From assembly GCA_028870115.1 (NCBI GenBank), contig JAGWQH010000064.1, positions 1-58,919 of the forward strand: a stretch of DNA of 58,919 nt, given 5' to 3'. The translations under genes were made by a program, and so were the position numbers. The stretch is from Candidatus Methylomirabilota bacterium (GTDB lineage Bacteria; Methylomirabilota; Methylomirabilia; Methylomirabilales; Methylomirabilaceae). This document shows positions 28,442-36,939 of the stretch, piece by piece. The first letter of the stretch is position 1. Each line of letters begins with the position of its first letter. The notes under the pieces are model-generated. The model had not been told where the DNA came from. It worked only from the letters and a program-made list of their open reading frames with translations, and did not search any database.

Positions 28442-29260
28442 CTAACCGCCGACTGCTGATGATGCGGTAACTTCCCTGGACTTCGCGCCGGGACCGCCGC
28501 TACGAGGCGGCCCCAACAGCTCCACGAGTTGACGCCGCAACCGCTGAGCATCAAGACCCTCGCTGATGGCGCCTGCCTGAACTAAAGACACGCTGCCCTT
28601 CTCTTCCGAGACGACGACGACAAGCGCGTCTGTTTCCTCTGTCAACCCTATGGCTGCGCGATGACGCGTCCCGAGTTCCTCGTTGACGTCGCTGGTCAGC
28701 GTTAAAGGCAGCAGGCAGGAGGCGGCCGCTACACGCCCGCCCTGGATGACGACCGCCCCATCGTGGAGCGGCGAACCTGGATAAAAAATCGATTCCAATA
28801 ACCGCCGCGACACGCGCGCGTCAAGAGACACGCCGGAATCGACGTAGTCGGAGAGCTTTGTCTCTCGCTCCAGGACAATAATCGCGCCGGTCTTTTTCGA
28901 GGCTAAGGACGTTGCCGATCGGACAATCTCATCAATCATGTATGCCTCTTCGCGCTTGACAAAGGTGCGAAGCAGACGGGATCGAAGGCCGAAGGTAGCC
29001 AGGGCTCGCCGGAGTTCCGGCTGAAAAAGAACAATGATCATCAGAAACCAGACACCCAGCGAGTTCTGCAGGACCCAGTTCACGGTCAGCAAACCACCCT
29101 TCAAGGCAATTCGTGATGCCAGGTAGACAAGCGCGAGGCCCAGAATCATTTGCAGCGCCCGGGTGCCTTTGAACATCAGGAGGAGCTGATAGGCTACGAA
29201 CGCCACGATCAACACATCGACGGCGTCAATCCACCCGAACTGAATAATTGTGGACCACAT
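28442..29260 (-). CDS. cdaA: Diadenylate cyclase CdaA (cyclic-di-AMP synthase)
   Basis: 272 residues from ATG 29260, the start of the family (IDAVDVLIVAFVAYQLLLMF). Three N-terminal membrane helices (about 13-32, 38-57, 62-83) precede the DAC domain with the catalytic motifs SPLHDGAVVIQ (DGA) and LGTRHRAAIGLTE (RHR). It joins two ATP into c-di-AMP. A short GC-rich palindromic sequence lies between it and cdaR (about 28400-28440) and supplies the last codons. It is read from the folP side, five bases after folP. Confidence 0.95.
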   Translation of the reverse strand: MWSTIIQFGWIDAVDVLIVAFVAYQLLLMFKGTRALQMILGLALVYLASRIALKGGLLTVNWVLQNSLGVWFLMIIVLFQPELRRALATFGLRSRLLRTFVKREEAYMIDEIVRSATSLASKKTGAIIVLERETKLSDYVDSGVSLDARVSRRLLESIFYPGSPLHDGAVVIQGGRVAAASCLLPLTLTSDVNEELGTRHRAAIGLTEETDALVVVVSEEKGSVSLVQAGAISEGLDAQRLRRQLVELLGPPRSGGPGAKSREVTASSAVGG

Positions 29261-29265
29261 GGCCG

Positions 29266-30147
29266 CTAGGCCCTCCTGATGGCGTCCAGCATCCTGACCA
29301 GATGCGCACAGGACCGCACATCGTGAACCCTGACAAAGGTCGTGCCCTGCAGCACCGCTGCCGCAATGCACGCCGCCGTGCCATGTTGGCGCTGCTCAAC
29401 CGGCAGATTCAGCACCTCCCCGACCAGCGACTTGCGGGATGGACCGATCATGATCGGCTTGCCGAGACGATGAAACTCCGTCAGACGCCGGAGCAGGGTG
29501 AGGTTGTCTCGTCCCCGCTTCCCGAAGCCCAGTCCGGGATCGACCACGATTGACTGCGGGTCAACGCCCATCTGTTCAGCGAAGGCGACGCGATCCGCCA
29601 GAAAGCCCAGGACCTCGGCCACGACATCGTTGTAGCGGGGTTCGATCTGCATATCCTGAGGGGCCCCGTGCATGTGCATGATGATCAGGCCGGCGCGTTT
29701 CTCAGCCACCACCGCTGCCAGGCGTCCCTCTCCCCGAACGCCATAGACGTCGTTAATGATATCCGCCCCCTCCTCCAGGACCACCCTTGCTACCTCCGGT
29801 TTGTAGGTGTCTACCGCTACCGGAATCGTAAGCTTGGGCCGCAGGTCGCGTAGCGCCGGAATGATTCGGCGAAGTTCCTCGTCTACAGGGACAGGGACGG
29901 CACCCGGACGGGTTGACTCACCACCCAGCTCCAGGATATCGGCTCCCTCCTCCACCAGCCGCATGGCCTGATCGGTGGCCGCTCCGCGATCCAGGAAGCG
30001 ACCGCCATCGGAGAAGGAATCCGGAGTAATATTTAATACCCCTACAATCCAGGTCTTTTCCTGGATATTCAGCAGATGGTCCCTGCATCGGAAGCTCGCA
30101 GGTCTGTCATCACTCACAGCCGGGCTCACCTGTATCTGTTGAATCAA
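29266..30147 (-). CDS. folP: Dihydropteroate synthase
   Basis: 293 residues. Signature blocks: VGVLNITPDSFSDGGRF, ADILELGGESTRPGAVPV, VAVDTYKPEVARVVLEEGAD, IINDVYG, IIMHMHGAPQDMQ, VVDPGLGFGKRGRDNLTLL, MIGPSRKSLVGEVL and RVHDV. It condenses p-aminobenzoate with the pterin diphosphate in folate synthesis and is the sulfonamide target. It immediately precedes cdaA. Confidence 0.96.
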   Translation of the reverse strand: MIQQIQVSPAVSDDRPASFRCRDHLLNIQEKTWIVGVLNITPDSFSDGGRFLDRGAATDQAMRLVEEGADILELGGESTRPGAVPVPVDEELRRIIPALRDLRPKLTIPVAVDTYKPEVARVVLEEGADIINDVYGVRGEGRLAAVVAEKRAGLIIMHMHGAPQDMQIEPRYNDVVAEVLGFLADRVAFAEQMGVDPQSIVVDPGLGFGKRGRDNLTLLRRLTEFHRLGKPIMIGPSRKSLVGEVLNLPVEQRQHGTAACIAAAVLQGTTFVRVHDVRSCAHLVRMLDAIRRA

Positions 30148-30324
30148 CTTGGTCTCTTTAAGCTATCTGGTCTATTTGGTCGATTGGGTCATTGAGTCCC
30201 TTGAATCTGTGGTTCGAACCAACAGCCGGTACAGAAGGTGGGCGAGAACAGTGGGTGAGGCTGCAGGAAAACGAATCTCAGGCGTTCTCGCCTTACACCC
30301 GGTCAAGGGGCAGAGAACTACGTC

Positions 30325-32136
30325 TTAGACGCGCGCTTGGGCCGGGGCCGCAGCCCCGTTCACGATCGCATCGATCTGAAAGCCGTCAAGCGCCTCGGTT
30401 TCCAGCAGGGCCTTGGCCAGGGCGTGCAGAATACCAATACGCTCGATGATCAGCGTCTTGGCCTTTTCGTAGTTGGTTATGACGATCTGTTTGACTTCTC
30501 GATCGATCTCTACCGCCGTATGTTCGCTGTAATCCTGATGCTGGGCGATCTCCCGGCCCAAAAAGATCATCTCTTCGCGCTTGCCGAATGTAAGAGGGCC
30601 AAGCCGCTCGCTCATGCCCCACTCGCACACCATCTTTCGGGCCAGATCAGTCGCCCGCTCGATGTCATTGCCCGCCCCGGTCGTAATCTGACCGATGACC
30701 AGCTCCTCCGCAACGCGCCCGCCCATCATGATGGCAATCTCGTTCAGGAGATACTCCTTGGCGTAGTTGTGCTTCTCGTCGACTGGCAACTGTTGGGTCA
30801 TGCCGAGCGCTCTGCCGCGCGGGATAATCGTGACCTTATGAATCGGGTCGGTTCCGGGGAGGACCTTAGCCACCAGGGTATGTCCGGCCTCATGATAGGC
30901 GGTCACCTTTCGCTCCTCCTCGCTGATGACGATACTCCTCCGCTCTACGCCCATGAGTACTTTATCTTTGGAATTCTCGAAGTCGATCATGCACACCGTT
31001 TTCTTATTTTGCCGGGCGGCCAACAGGGCTGCCTCATTGACAAGGTTGGCCAAATCCGCTCCGGAAAAACCGGGGGTCCCGCGCGCCAGGAGCGTAAGGT
31101 TCACATCGGCGTCAATAGGAATCTTTTTCGTGTGGACGCGCAGGATACCTTCGCGACCTTTGAGATCAGGTCGCGCCACCACGACCTGGCGATCGAACCG
31201 TCCGGGTCGGAGCAGCGCCGGGTCCAGGACATCAGGACGATTGGTCGCTGCGACCAGAATTACCCCGTCGTTCGACTCGAAGCCGTCCATCTCGACCAGA
31301 AGTTGATTCAAGGTCTGCTCCCGCTCGTCGTGACCGCCACCGAGACCCGCGCCCCGATGCCTGCCCACGGCATCGATTTCATCCATAAAGATGATACATG
31401 GAGCATGCTTCTTACCCTGTTCAAAGAGATCCCGTACGCGCGAGGCGCCGACGCCGACAAACATCTCCACGAAGTCCGAGCCCGAGATGCTGAAAAACGG
31501 GGCATTGGCCTCGCCGGCGATGGCCCGCGCCAGTAGCGTCTTACCCGTGCCCGGGGGACCCATGAGCAATACACCCTTAGGGATCCTCCCGCCAAGCTTC
31601 TGAAACTTCGGCGGGTCCTTCAGAAACTCAATAATCTCCCGCAGCTCCTCCTTGGCCTCGTCTGCGCCCGCAACATCGGCAAAAGTCACTTTATTCTGCT
31701 TGTCGGACAGCAGGCGCGCCCTACTCTTGCCGAATGAGAGGGCCTTCACGCCTCCGCCCTGCATCTGCCGCATGAAGAAGATCCAGACCCCGATAAACAG
31801 CAACATCGGAAGCCATGACAGCAGCATGTTGACATACCAGGGATTCCCGTCAATTGGTTTCGCGATAATCCGAACCCCTTTCTGCCGCAACTCTGAAATC
31901 ATATCCTTGTCATCAGCGGCATACGTCCTGAAGATTTCACCGCTGGTGAGCTTGCCCTTGATATCCGCACCCTTCACAATGACCTCGGCAACCTCGCCTT
32001 TGGTGACTTTGGCCATGAAGTCGCTGAAAATCATCTCCTTTTCCTGTGGCTGATTCTGGCTGAAAATATTGAAGACCAGCACCATAATGAGTCCGATCAC
32101 AAGCCACAGCGCCAGATTCTTAAAAAACGGGCTCAA
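30325..32136 (-). CDS. ftsH: ATP-dependent zinc metalloprotease FtsH
   Basis: 603 residues if translation starts at TTG 32136; GGAGG sits seven bases upstream and the product then starts [15 protein letters not shown], as in other FtsH. The longer ATG at 32214 adds 26 residues of unlikely sequence. Two membrane helices (about 8-26 and 106-125) flank a periplasmic domain. The AAA domain has Walker A GPPGTGKT, Walker [10 protein letters not shown] and the SRH ([20 protein letters not shown]). The zinc site is HEAGH. It degrades membrane and regulatory proteins. Confidence 0.96.
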   Translation of the reverse strand: MSPFFKNLALWLVIGLIMVLVFNIFSQNQPQEKEMIFSDFMAKVTKGEVAEVIVKGADIKGKLTSGEIFRTYAADDKDMISELRQKGVRIIAKPIDGNPWYVNMLLSWLPMLLFIGVWIFFMRQMQGGGVKALSFGKSRARLLSDKQNKVTFADVAGADEAKEELREIIEFLKDPPKFQKLGGRIPKGVLLMGPPGTGKTLLARAIAGEANAPFFSISGSDFVEMFVGVGASRVRDLFEQGKKHAPCIIFMDEIDAVGRHRGAGLGGGHDEREQTLNQLLVEMDGFESNDGVILVAATNRPDVLDPALLRPGRFDRQVVVARPDLKGREGILRVHTKKIPIDADVNLTLLARGTPGFSGADLANLVNEAALLAARQNKKTVCMIDFENSKDKVLMGVERRSIVISEEERKVTAYHEAGHTLVAKVLPGTDPIHKVTIIPRGRALGMTQQLPVDEKHNYAKEYLLNEIAIMMGGRVAEELVIGQITTGAGNDIERATDLARKMVCEWGMSERLGPLTFGKREEMIFLGREIAQHQDYSEHTAVEIDREVKQIVITNYEKAKTLIIERIGILHALAKALLETEALDGFQIDAIVNGAAAPAQARV

Positions 32137-32211
32137 CCTCTTACCTCCTCCGAACAATCTCTTTCCCTCACCAGACAAATCGATACAAATCAGTGGAAGC
32201 GTAAAATAGTT

Positions 32212-32293
32212 CACCCCCTTTTCGCAAAGAGGGGCGCGGGGGAATTTGAACGATCAGAAAATCCCCATCAATCTCCCTTTTATAAAGGGGGAC
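32212..32293. repeat. Dispersed C-rich inverted repeat, family B
   Basis: Two hairpin arms (CCCCCTTTTCGCAAAGAGGGG and CTCCCTTTTATAAAGGGGG) flank a spacer containing TTTGAACGATCAGAAAATCC. The same spacer occurs in inverted orientation in the element at 57350-57432. Located in the ftsH-tilS gap. Confidence 0.75.
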
Positions 32294-32479
32294 GTTACTT
32301 GAGATGTTATGCGAGCGTGTAATCTCGCGTGCGCTCCCGGCAAAAGCAACTGTTGATTTTATAACTTACTATATCAAATCGCTTACGCGTCTTCAACGTA
32401 ATAAGCTGATGATCGTCTTTCCAACCCATATCCCATGTGTCAATGGCACGCCCATGGGCATAAACGCCCTTCCGCCCCC

Positions 32480-32569
32480 GTCATTGCGAGCGACCGAAGG
32501 GAGCGCGGCAATCTCACTGTTGTTGTTCTGAAGAACTGTGAGATTGCTTCGGCTTCGCCTCGCAATGAC
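32480..32569. repeat. Dispersed inverted-repeat element, family A
   Basis: Ends GTCATTGCGAG and CTCGCAATGAC; inner segments GCGGCAATCTCACTGTTG and GTGAGATTGCTTCGGC. With the family B unit at 32212 it accounts for most of the gap between ftsH and tilS (32137-32668), where no gene is visible. Confidence 0.8.
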
Positions 32570-32668
32570 ACGAAAGAGTTTCGAAGCAATGGAAGGCGCC
32601 TGTGACTGGCTGGGCCAAAAAGCTTCAATACGCCTGTGTCTCACGTCAATGAGAACGTGATTGGTGGA

Positions 32669-34084
32669 TTACCCTGCATGTTCACCTGTAGTGGATGCAC
32701 GCACACGAAGGACGCGCCGCGTTGAATCGGTCACCCTGAACCGGTCATCCACTCGAAAGCCCACGACCCATGCGATCTGCCCACCTGAAACCACCAACGG
32801 GATACTGTCGCGTTGATCGCGCGGCACCTTGGCATCCACAAAGAAGTCCTGGAGCTTTTTCCGGCCCCTCATCCCGAGGGGGATGAACCTGTCACCCTCA
32901 TCCCAACTCCTCACGCGTAACTCCATTCCGGTGCGGTCGACATCAAGGAGAGCGGTCCAGACATCCGGGGCAAGGTGGTCCATCGCCCGCTTCTCCAGAA
33001 GTTCGCTTCGAAGGCTCAATGATGATCCCGGAATGACCGTGAGGCCTGGAACGACGAGGGGGCCAGGTAAAATCCGACCCTTCACCTGGCCTTTCCCCAC
33101 CGACAGGACGATGCCATCACCCACTCTTCTGGCGCGCAACCCGCCCGGCGCTTGAATGATGCCCTGCGCGCCATTTGTCATCAACAGTCGATCAATGGCC
33201 AACGTCTGTCGGAAGGTCAACCCTGGGCGGCCCTCTCGCAGCTCTTCGGCGGATCGCCGGATGATGCGCCATCTCAGAGCGGTGGGAAGGGTCGTCATGA
33301 AGGGAATAGACAGCGCCAACTCCTGGCGCGATCGCGAGATCAGGCCGGCACGAAGCTCTCTCTCGGCCATCTTATTCAGCAGCGTATCCTCAGCTTCAAG
33401 GATCGTAGCTGCATTCGCCAGGGAATGCATGACGCGCGGGTTATACCGCTTCGCCAGTTCCGGTAGGAGCTCCAGCCGAATCCGATTCCGACTGTACGAG
33501 AGAACCCGGTTCGAGGAGTCCTCGACGTAGGGAATCCCCTCCTTCCGCGCGTATCGCTCGATCTCCTCCCGTGAGCAATCAATCAACGGACGAATGATGC
33601 GACCCCTGACCGGCGGGATCCCTCCGAGCCCCCTTATCCCGGATCCCCGGAGCAGATTCATCAGAACGGTCTCCGCCTGATCGTCACGGTGATGACCCAA
33701 AGCGATCCTGCCCGCCCCCTGTTGGTCCGCCACTTGTTCGAGGAATCGGTAACGCAGATCCCGGGCGGCAGCCTGAAGCGAGCCTGATCCGCGTTCCCGC
33801 AATGCCCTCCCATCGGCCGCGGTAATGGTCACAGGGATCTGATAGGCATCGCATTGGCTGTGCACAAAGTTGGCGGCATCAGCCGACTCAGCCCCTCGGA
33901 GGTTGTGGTTCAGATGGGCGACATGGAGTGAGGTGTGATAGCGGGTTCGAAGGCGCAACAGAAGGTGGAGCATCGTCATCGAATCGACGCCGCCCGAAAC
34001 GGCGACAATGACAGTCTCTCCCACTGGCAGCATCCGATGCCGGTCGATCGTCTCTTGAACCCTGTAAAGCAGTGCGTCCCTCAT
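32669..34084 (-). CDS. tilS: tRNA(Ile)-lysidine synthetase
   Basis: 471 residues. The PP-loop ATP-binding motif is VIVAVSGGVDSMTMLHLL. Next come VAHLNHNLRGAESADAANFV, ALGHHRDDQAETVLMNLLRG and GLGGIPPVRGRIIRPLIDCS, then the C-terminal TilS domain with GRKKLQDFFVDAKVPRDQRD. It converts C34 of tRNA-Ile(CAU) to lysidine, which is essential for AUA decoding. It is the last gene in this minus-strand block; the divergent exopolysaccharide locus lies beyond an AT-rich gap. Confidence 0.95.
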   Translation of the reverse strand: MRDALLYRVQETIDRHRMLPVGETVIVAVSGGVDSMTMLHLLLRLRTRYHTSLHVAHLNHNLRGAESADAANFVHSQCDAYQIPVTITAADGRALRERGSGSLQAAARDLRYRFLEQVADQQGAGRIALGHHRDDQAETVLMNLLRGSGIRGLGGIPPVRGRIIRPLIDCSREEIERYARKEGIPYVEDSSNRVLSYSRNRIRLELLPELAKRYNPRVMHSLANAATILEAEDTLLNKMAERELRAGLISRSRQELALSIPFMTTLPTALRWRIIRRSAEELREGRPGLTFRQTLAIDRLLMTNGAQGIIQAPGGLRARRVGDGIVLSVGKGQVKGRILPGPLVVPGLTVIPGSSLSLRSELLEKRAMDHLAPDVWTALLDVDRTGMELRVRSWDEGDRFIPLGMRGRKKLQDFFVDAKVPRDQRDSIPLVVSGGQIAWVVGFRVDDRFRVTDSTRRVLRVRASTTGEHAG

Positions 34085-34450
34085 GGAGTGAAACCCGCAA
34101 ACTAGCCTCCGACGGCCATTCGCCGCTAATGGCCTTTACGCCTACTCTAATCGGCCCCCATGCCTCTGTCAATATAAATTGCTCGCACAGAGTGATACCC
34201 CCCCCCGCTCTCCAATACGATCAGCACACTCTCTGCCGACCAACCTCGCTATGCTCGCAGAGTTCCGCACTCGATCATTGAGCCACCGATAAAAATCGCC
34301 AATAGTACAGATAAGCCACTACAGATCATCGTAATAATTCTGCGATCTACATAAAGATACCAAAAAGCGGAATAATAGAATAAACTCCGTAATCATAATA
34401 CATATAAATATACAAGCTTATTATTTATCACATAACTTGCAATAATCTAC

Positions 34451-34479
34451 TTGACATTTGGTCTACAGAGGTTTATATA
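34451..34479 (+). promoter_or_regulatory. Sigma-70-type promoter for the exopolysaccharide locus
   Basis: TTGACA (34451-34456), a 17-bp spacer and TATATA (34474-34479) form a near-consensus promoter in the most AT-rich stretch of the window (about 34330-34500). A direct repeat GTCTACAGAG sits in the spacer (34461-34470) and again at 34501-34510, a possible regulator site. The leader to ATG 34615 would be roughly 130 nt. The rest of the gap 34085-34450 shows no gene. Confidence 0.65.
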
Positions 34480-34614
34480 GCTTTCGGTATAAAAGATAGC
34501 GTCTACAGAGAACACGTATCGTCACACTTCTGTATGCGCCGTCTGGACAGTCGATGCGAAAGTTTGTTAATGAACCCTAAGCGGGTTGAGTCGTCTGGAG
34601 AAGGAGGGTGGACA

Positions 34615-35694
34615 ATGCGCATGACCTGCCATGAGCGTCTTTTCCGGAGCCGCTGCACGTACACGACCCTTGCCGCCTTCTTGACCTGGTCTATGGCCGC
34701 GGTCGTACCGCCCACCGCGCGAGCTGTAGAACCGCCGCTGGGGACGGCAACCGGGTCGAAAGAAGCCCAAATCACCACAGATGGGAAGCAGTGGATCACG
34801 CTATCAGCTTCCTCTAACCCGTTATATGAGGGCGGCATGATACGGACTGCCAAGGGGACAGCGTCGATACTCCTGAAAGATGGTACTCAGCTTGAGCTCC
34901 AGTCGCAAACAGTTGTCGGGCTATCCGGATCACGGACGGCGCCCGTCGTGAAAATTGCCGTTGGCCAGGTCCTTTTCAGGCTACCCTCGTCATCTCGCGG
35001 GGCGTTCGTGACCCCAACCGTTCGCTATCAGGCCGAGGGCGGTAACATGGGGAATCGTCCAGATGTCCTGCAAGCAAAGGTATCCACGCTGTCCGTTGCA
35101 GACCCCGTTGGGGAGATTACTGTGAACCCGCAGGGAGGGTCCCGCATCGGCTTACAGCAGGGGGAAATGTTCGCCAAGTCGGTGAACGATCCGGGCCTTC
35201 ATATCGTGAAGGCAGGTCAAAGCGTCTACATCCCCCATATCGGCCCTTCCGATCCCAGTTTTGGGGTGCTGCTCGCTCAGGTGTTGCCCGGTGAGCCGTC
35301 CGGCATGCCCGTAGGCGGGATCCCGGTCTATACCGTAGACGGTAAGAGTATCGGCTACATCACCGCTGATGGCTCCTTCTCGTCATCCCCAGGCTTCACA
35401 CCAAACCTGCCGAATCGCGTGCCGGCAGATACCATCCCGCAGGATGCTACTATCCCGCCAGGTGCCACACCGATCTTCACGGCAACGCCAGAGTATGCCG
35501 GTTACATCCTCGACGATAAGCTCTTTGCGTATGCCCCGCCCATCGGCGATGGTATGGCTGGAGTAGGAGGTGGGGCCGGAGCGGGCATGGGAACGGGAGC
35601 TGCTATAGGACTGGGCGTCACTGCCGCAGCGATAGGCGTGGGCGTTGGGCTTGGCGTAAGCCACTCCGGCAAGGCGAGCCCCTCTGCTCCGTAG
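34615..35694 (+). CDS. FecR-domain exported protein
   Basis: 359 residues from ATG 34615, which has AAGGAGG seven bases upstream. Signal peptide at about 16-42 (LAAFLTWSMAAVVPPTARA). A FecR-like beta domain follows (QWITLSASSNPLYEGGMIRT, ASILLKDGTQLELQSQ, KIAVGQVLFRLP). A central beta-rich region ends in a Gly/Ala-rich helix (GAGAGMGTGAAIGLGVTAAA), probably membrane-inserting. FecR domains sense or scaffold at the envelope and are common at the head of exopolysaccharide loci. The exact job is unknown. Confidence 0.82.
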   Translation: MRMTCHERLFRSRCTYTTLAAFLTWSMAAVVPPTARAVEPPLGTATGSKEAQITTDGKQWITLSASSNPLYEGGMIRTAKGTASILLKDGTQLELQSQTVVGLSGSRTAPVVKIAVGQVLFRLPSSSRGAFVTPTVRYQAEGGNMGNRPDVLQAKVSTLSVADPVGEITVNPQGGSRIGLQQGEMFAKSVNDPGLHIVKAGQSVYIPHIGPSDPSFGVLLAQVLPGEPSGMPVGGIPVYTVDGKSIGYITADGSFSSSPGFTPNLPNRVPADTIPQDATIPPGATPIFTATPEYAGYILDDKLFAYAPPIGDGMAGVGGGAGAGMGTGAAIGLGVTAAAIGVGVGLGVSHSGKASPSAP

Positions 35695-35776
35695 TGAGTC
35701 TGCTGGCCTATTTGGTCTATCTGGGCTGTTGTGAGACCGAGCGACCGAATAGACTAAACAGACTAAAGAGACTACG

Positions 35777-36799
35777 ATGAGGCAAGGATATATCCTCTAC
35801 ATCGGCTTGGGTATTCTGGTTGCAGGATGCGCCTCGACAGGTCCCTCCAAAGAAACCCTCATGGCGATGGCTTCCGCCTCACAATCCTCCGAGTCGACAG
35901 GTAACGTCGCCGTTAACAGCAAGATCATCAGCACCGCGGCAACCGATGGATTTGTCGGGGATTACGTCATCGGAGCGGGTGATCTCCTCGTCATCTCGGT
36001 ACTTGATCTGAGCGAGTTGGAGAAGTTGAAGGTCCGAGTCGGGGCAGAGGGATTCATTAATCTCCCGCTGGTGGGTTTGGTCAAAGTCAGAGGACTGACT
36101 GCACGCCGACTTGAACGTGAACTCGCCGATCTCGTTGGCCAAAAATTTCTCTACAATCCTCAGGTAAGTGTCTTCATCGAGGAGTACCGAAGTCAGCGCG
36201 TGGCCGTTCTGGGAGAGGTCAATAAGCCGGGAATCTACGAGGTGAACGATCGACGGATGCTCACCGATATGCTGGCCCAAGCCGGCGGGCTCGGCAAAGA
36301 GGCCGATCGAGTTGTCTACGTCCTGCGAAAAAATGGCGGCACAGGAACCGCCTCGTCGAGCACTGGAGATCTGCTCAAGGTCGACCTTGATGAACTGCTG
36401 CTTGGATTGGATCCTTCCTTGAATGTGAAGGTGAGTTCCGGAGACGTGATCAGCGTGCCCAAGTCCGGAGAATTCCTCCTGGGGGGAGCGGTCAGGAAGC
36501 CTGGTCCGTATCCGCTGAAAGGGAAGCTGACCGTTGATCAGGCGATCTATTTTGGCGAATCGCTGAAAGACGAGGCTGACTTGAGCAACATCGAGGTCTT
36601 ACGGTTCAACGGGCCAAAAATTGAAGTGTTTCACGTCGACCTCGAACAGTTGAGACGGGAGGGCAAGCCGGCACAAGCCATTCAGAAAAACGATGTCGTC
36701 TTCGTCGGTACAAGCGGTCCCAAGGCCGCCCTGTATGGAGCGGTAGACGTTTTCAAAGCGGTGGTTCACTTTGGATTGTATCCTACAATGACGCCCTGA
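35777..36799 (+). CDS. Polysaccharide export outer-membrane lipoprotein (Wza-like)
   Basis: 340 residues. Lipoprotein signal with lipobox LVAGC (acylated Cys about residue 15). Poly_export domain YVIGAGDLLVISVLDLSELE then FINLPLVGLVKVRGLTARRL, followed by SLBB repeats (VAVLGEVNKPGIYEVNDRRM and FLLGGAVRKPGPYPLKGKLT). It forms the outer-membrane channel for the polymer and works with the Wzc-like protein encoded next. Confidence 0.92.
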   Translation: MRQGYILYIGLGILVAGCASTGPSKETLMAMASASQSSESTGNVAVNSKIISTAATDGFVGDYVIGAGDLLVISVLDLSELEKLKVRVGAEGFINLPLVGLVKVRGLTARRLERELADLVGQKFLYNPQVSVFIEEYRSQRVAVLGEVNKPGIYEVNDRRMLTDMLAQAGGLGKEADRVVYVLRKNGGTGTASSSTGDLLKVDLDELLLGLDPSLNVKVSSGDVISVPKSGEFLLGGAVRKPGPYPLKGKLTVDQAIYFGESLKDEADLSNIEVLRFNGPKIEVFHVDLEQLRREGKPAQAIQKNDVVFVGTSGPKAALYGAVDVFKAVVHFGLYPTMTP

Positions 36800-36939
36800 G
36801 TAACGGCCACAATCAGGACTGAGTCAAAGCGATTGTTCACTTTAGGTTCTATGCCGGGGCGGGTTATTAACCGCCGGCCCGCCAAAAACCATGGGGAGTG
36901 GTTTGCACCGATGGCAAACAAAGGAGGTAGCGCTCGCAT

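Noticed and set aside
28398-28445. GC-rich inverted sequence between cdaA and cdaR as a riboswitch or terminator
   Set aside because: It is a short dispersed-repeat-like palindrome (GCAGGGCGAGCCCTGCCC) without a T-run or any riboswitch core I can recognise.
30337-31536. 399-codon plus-strand open frame antisense to ftsH
   Set aside because: No ribosome site or family motif; ftsH covers it fully on the minus strand.
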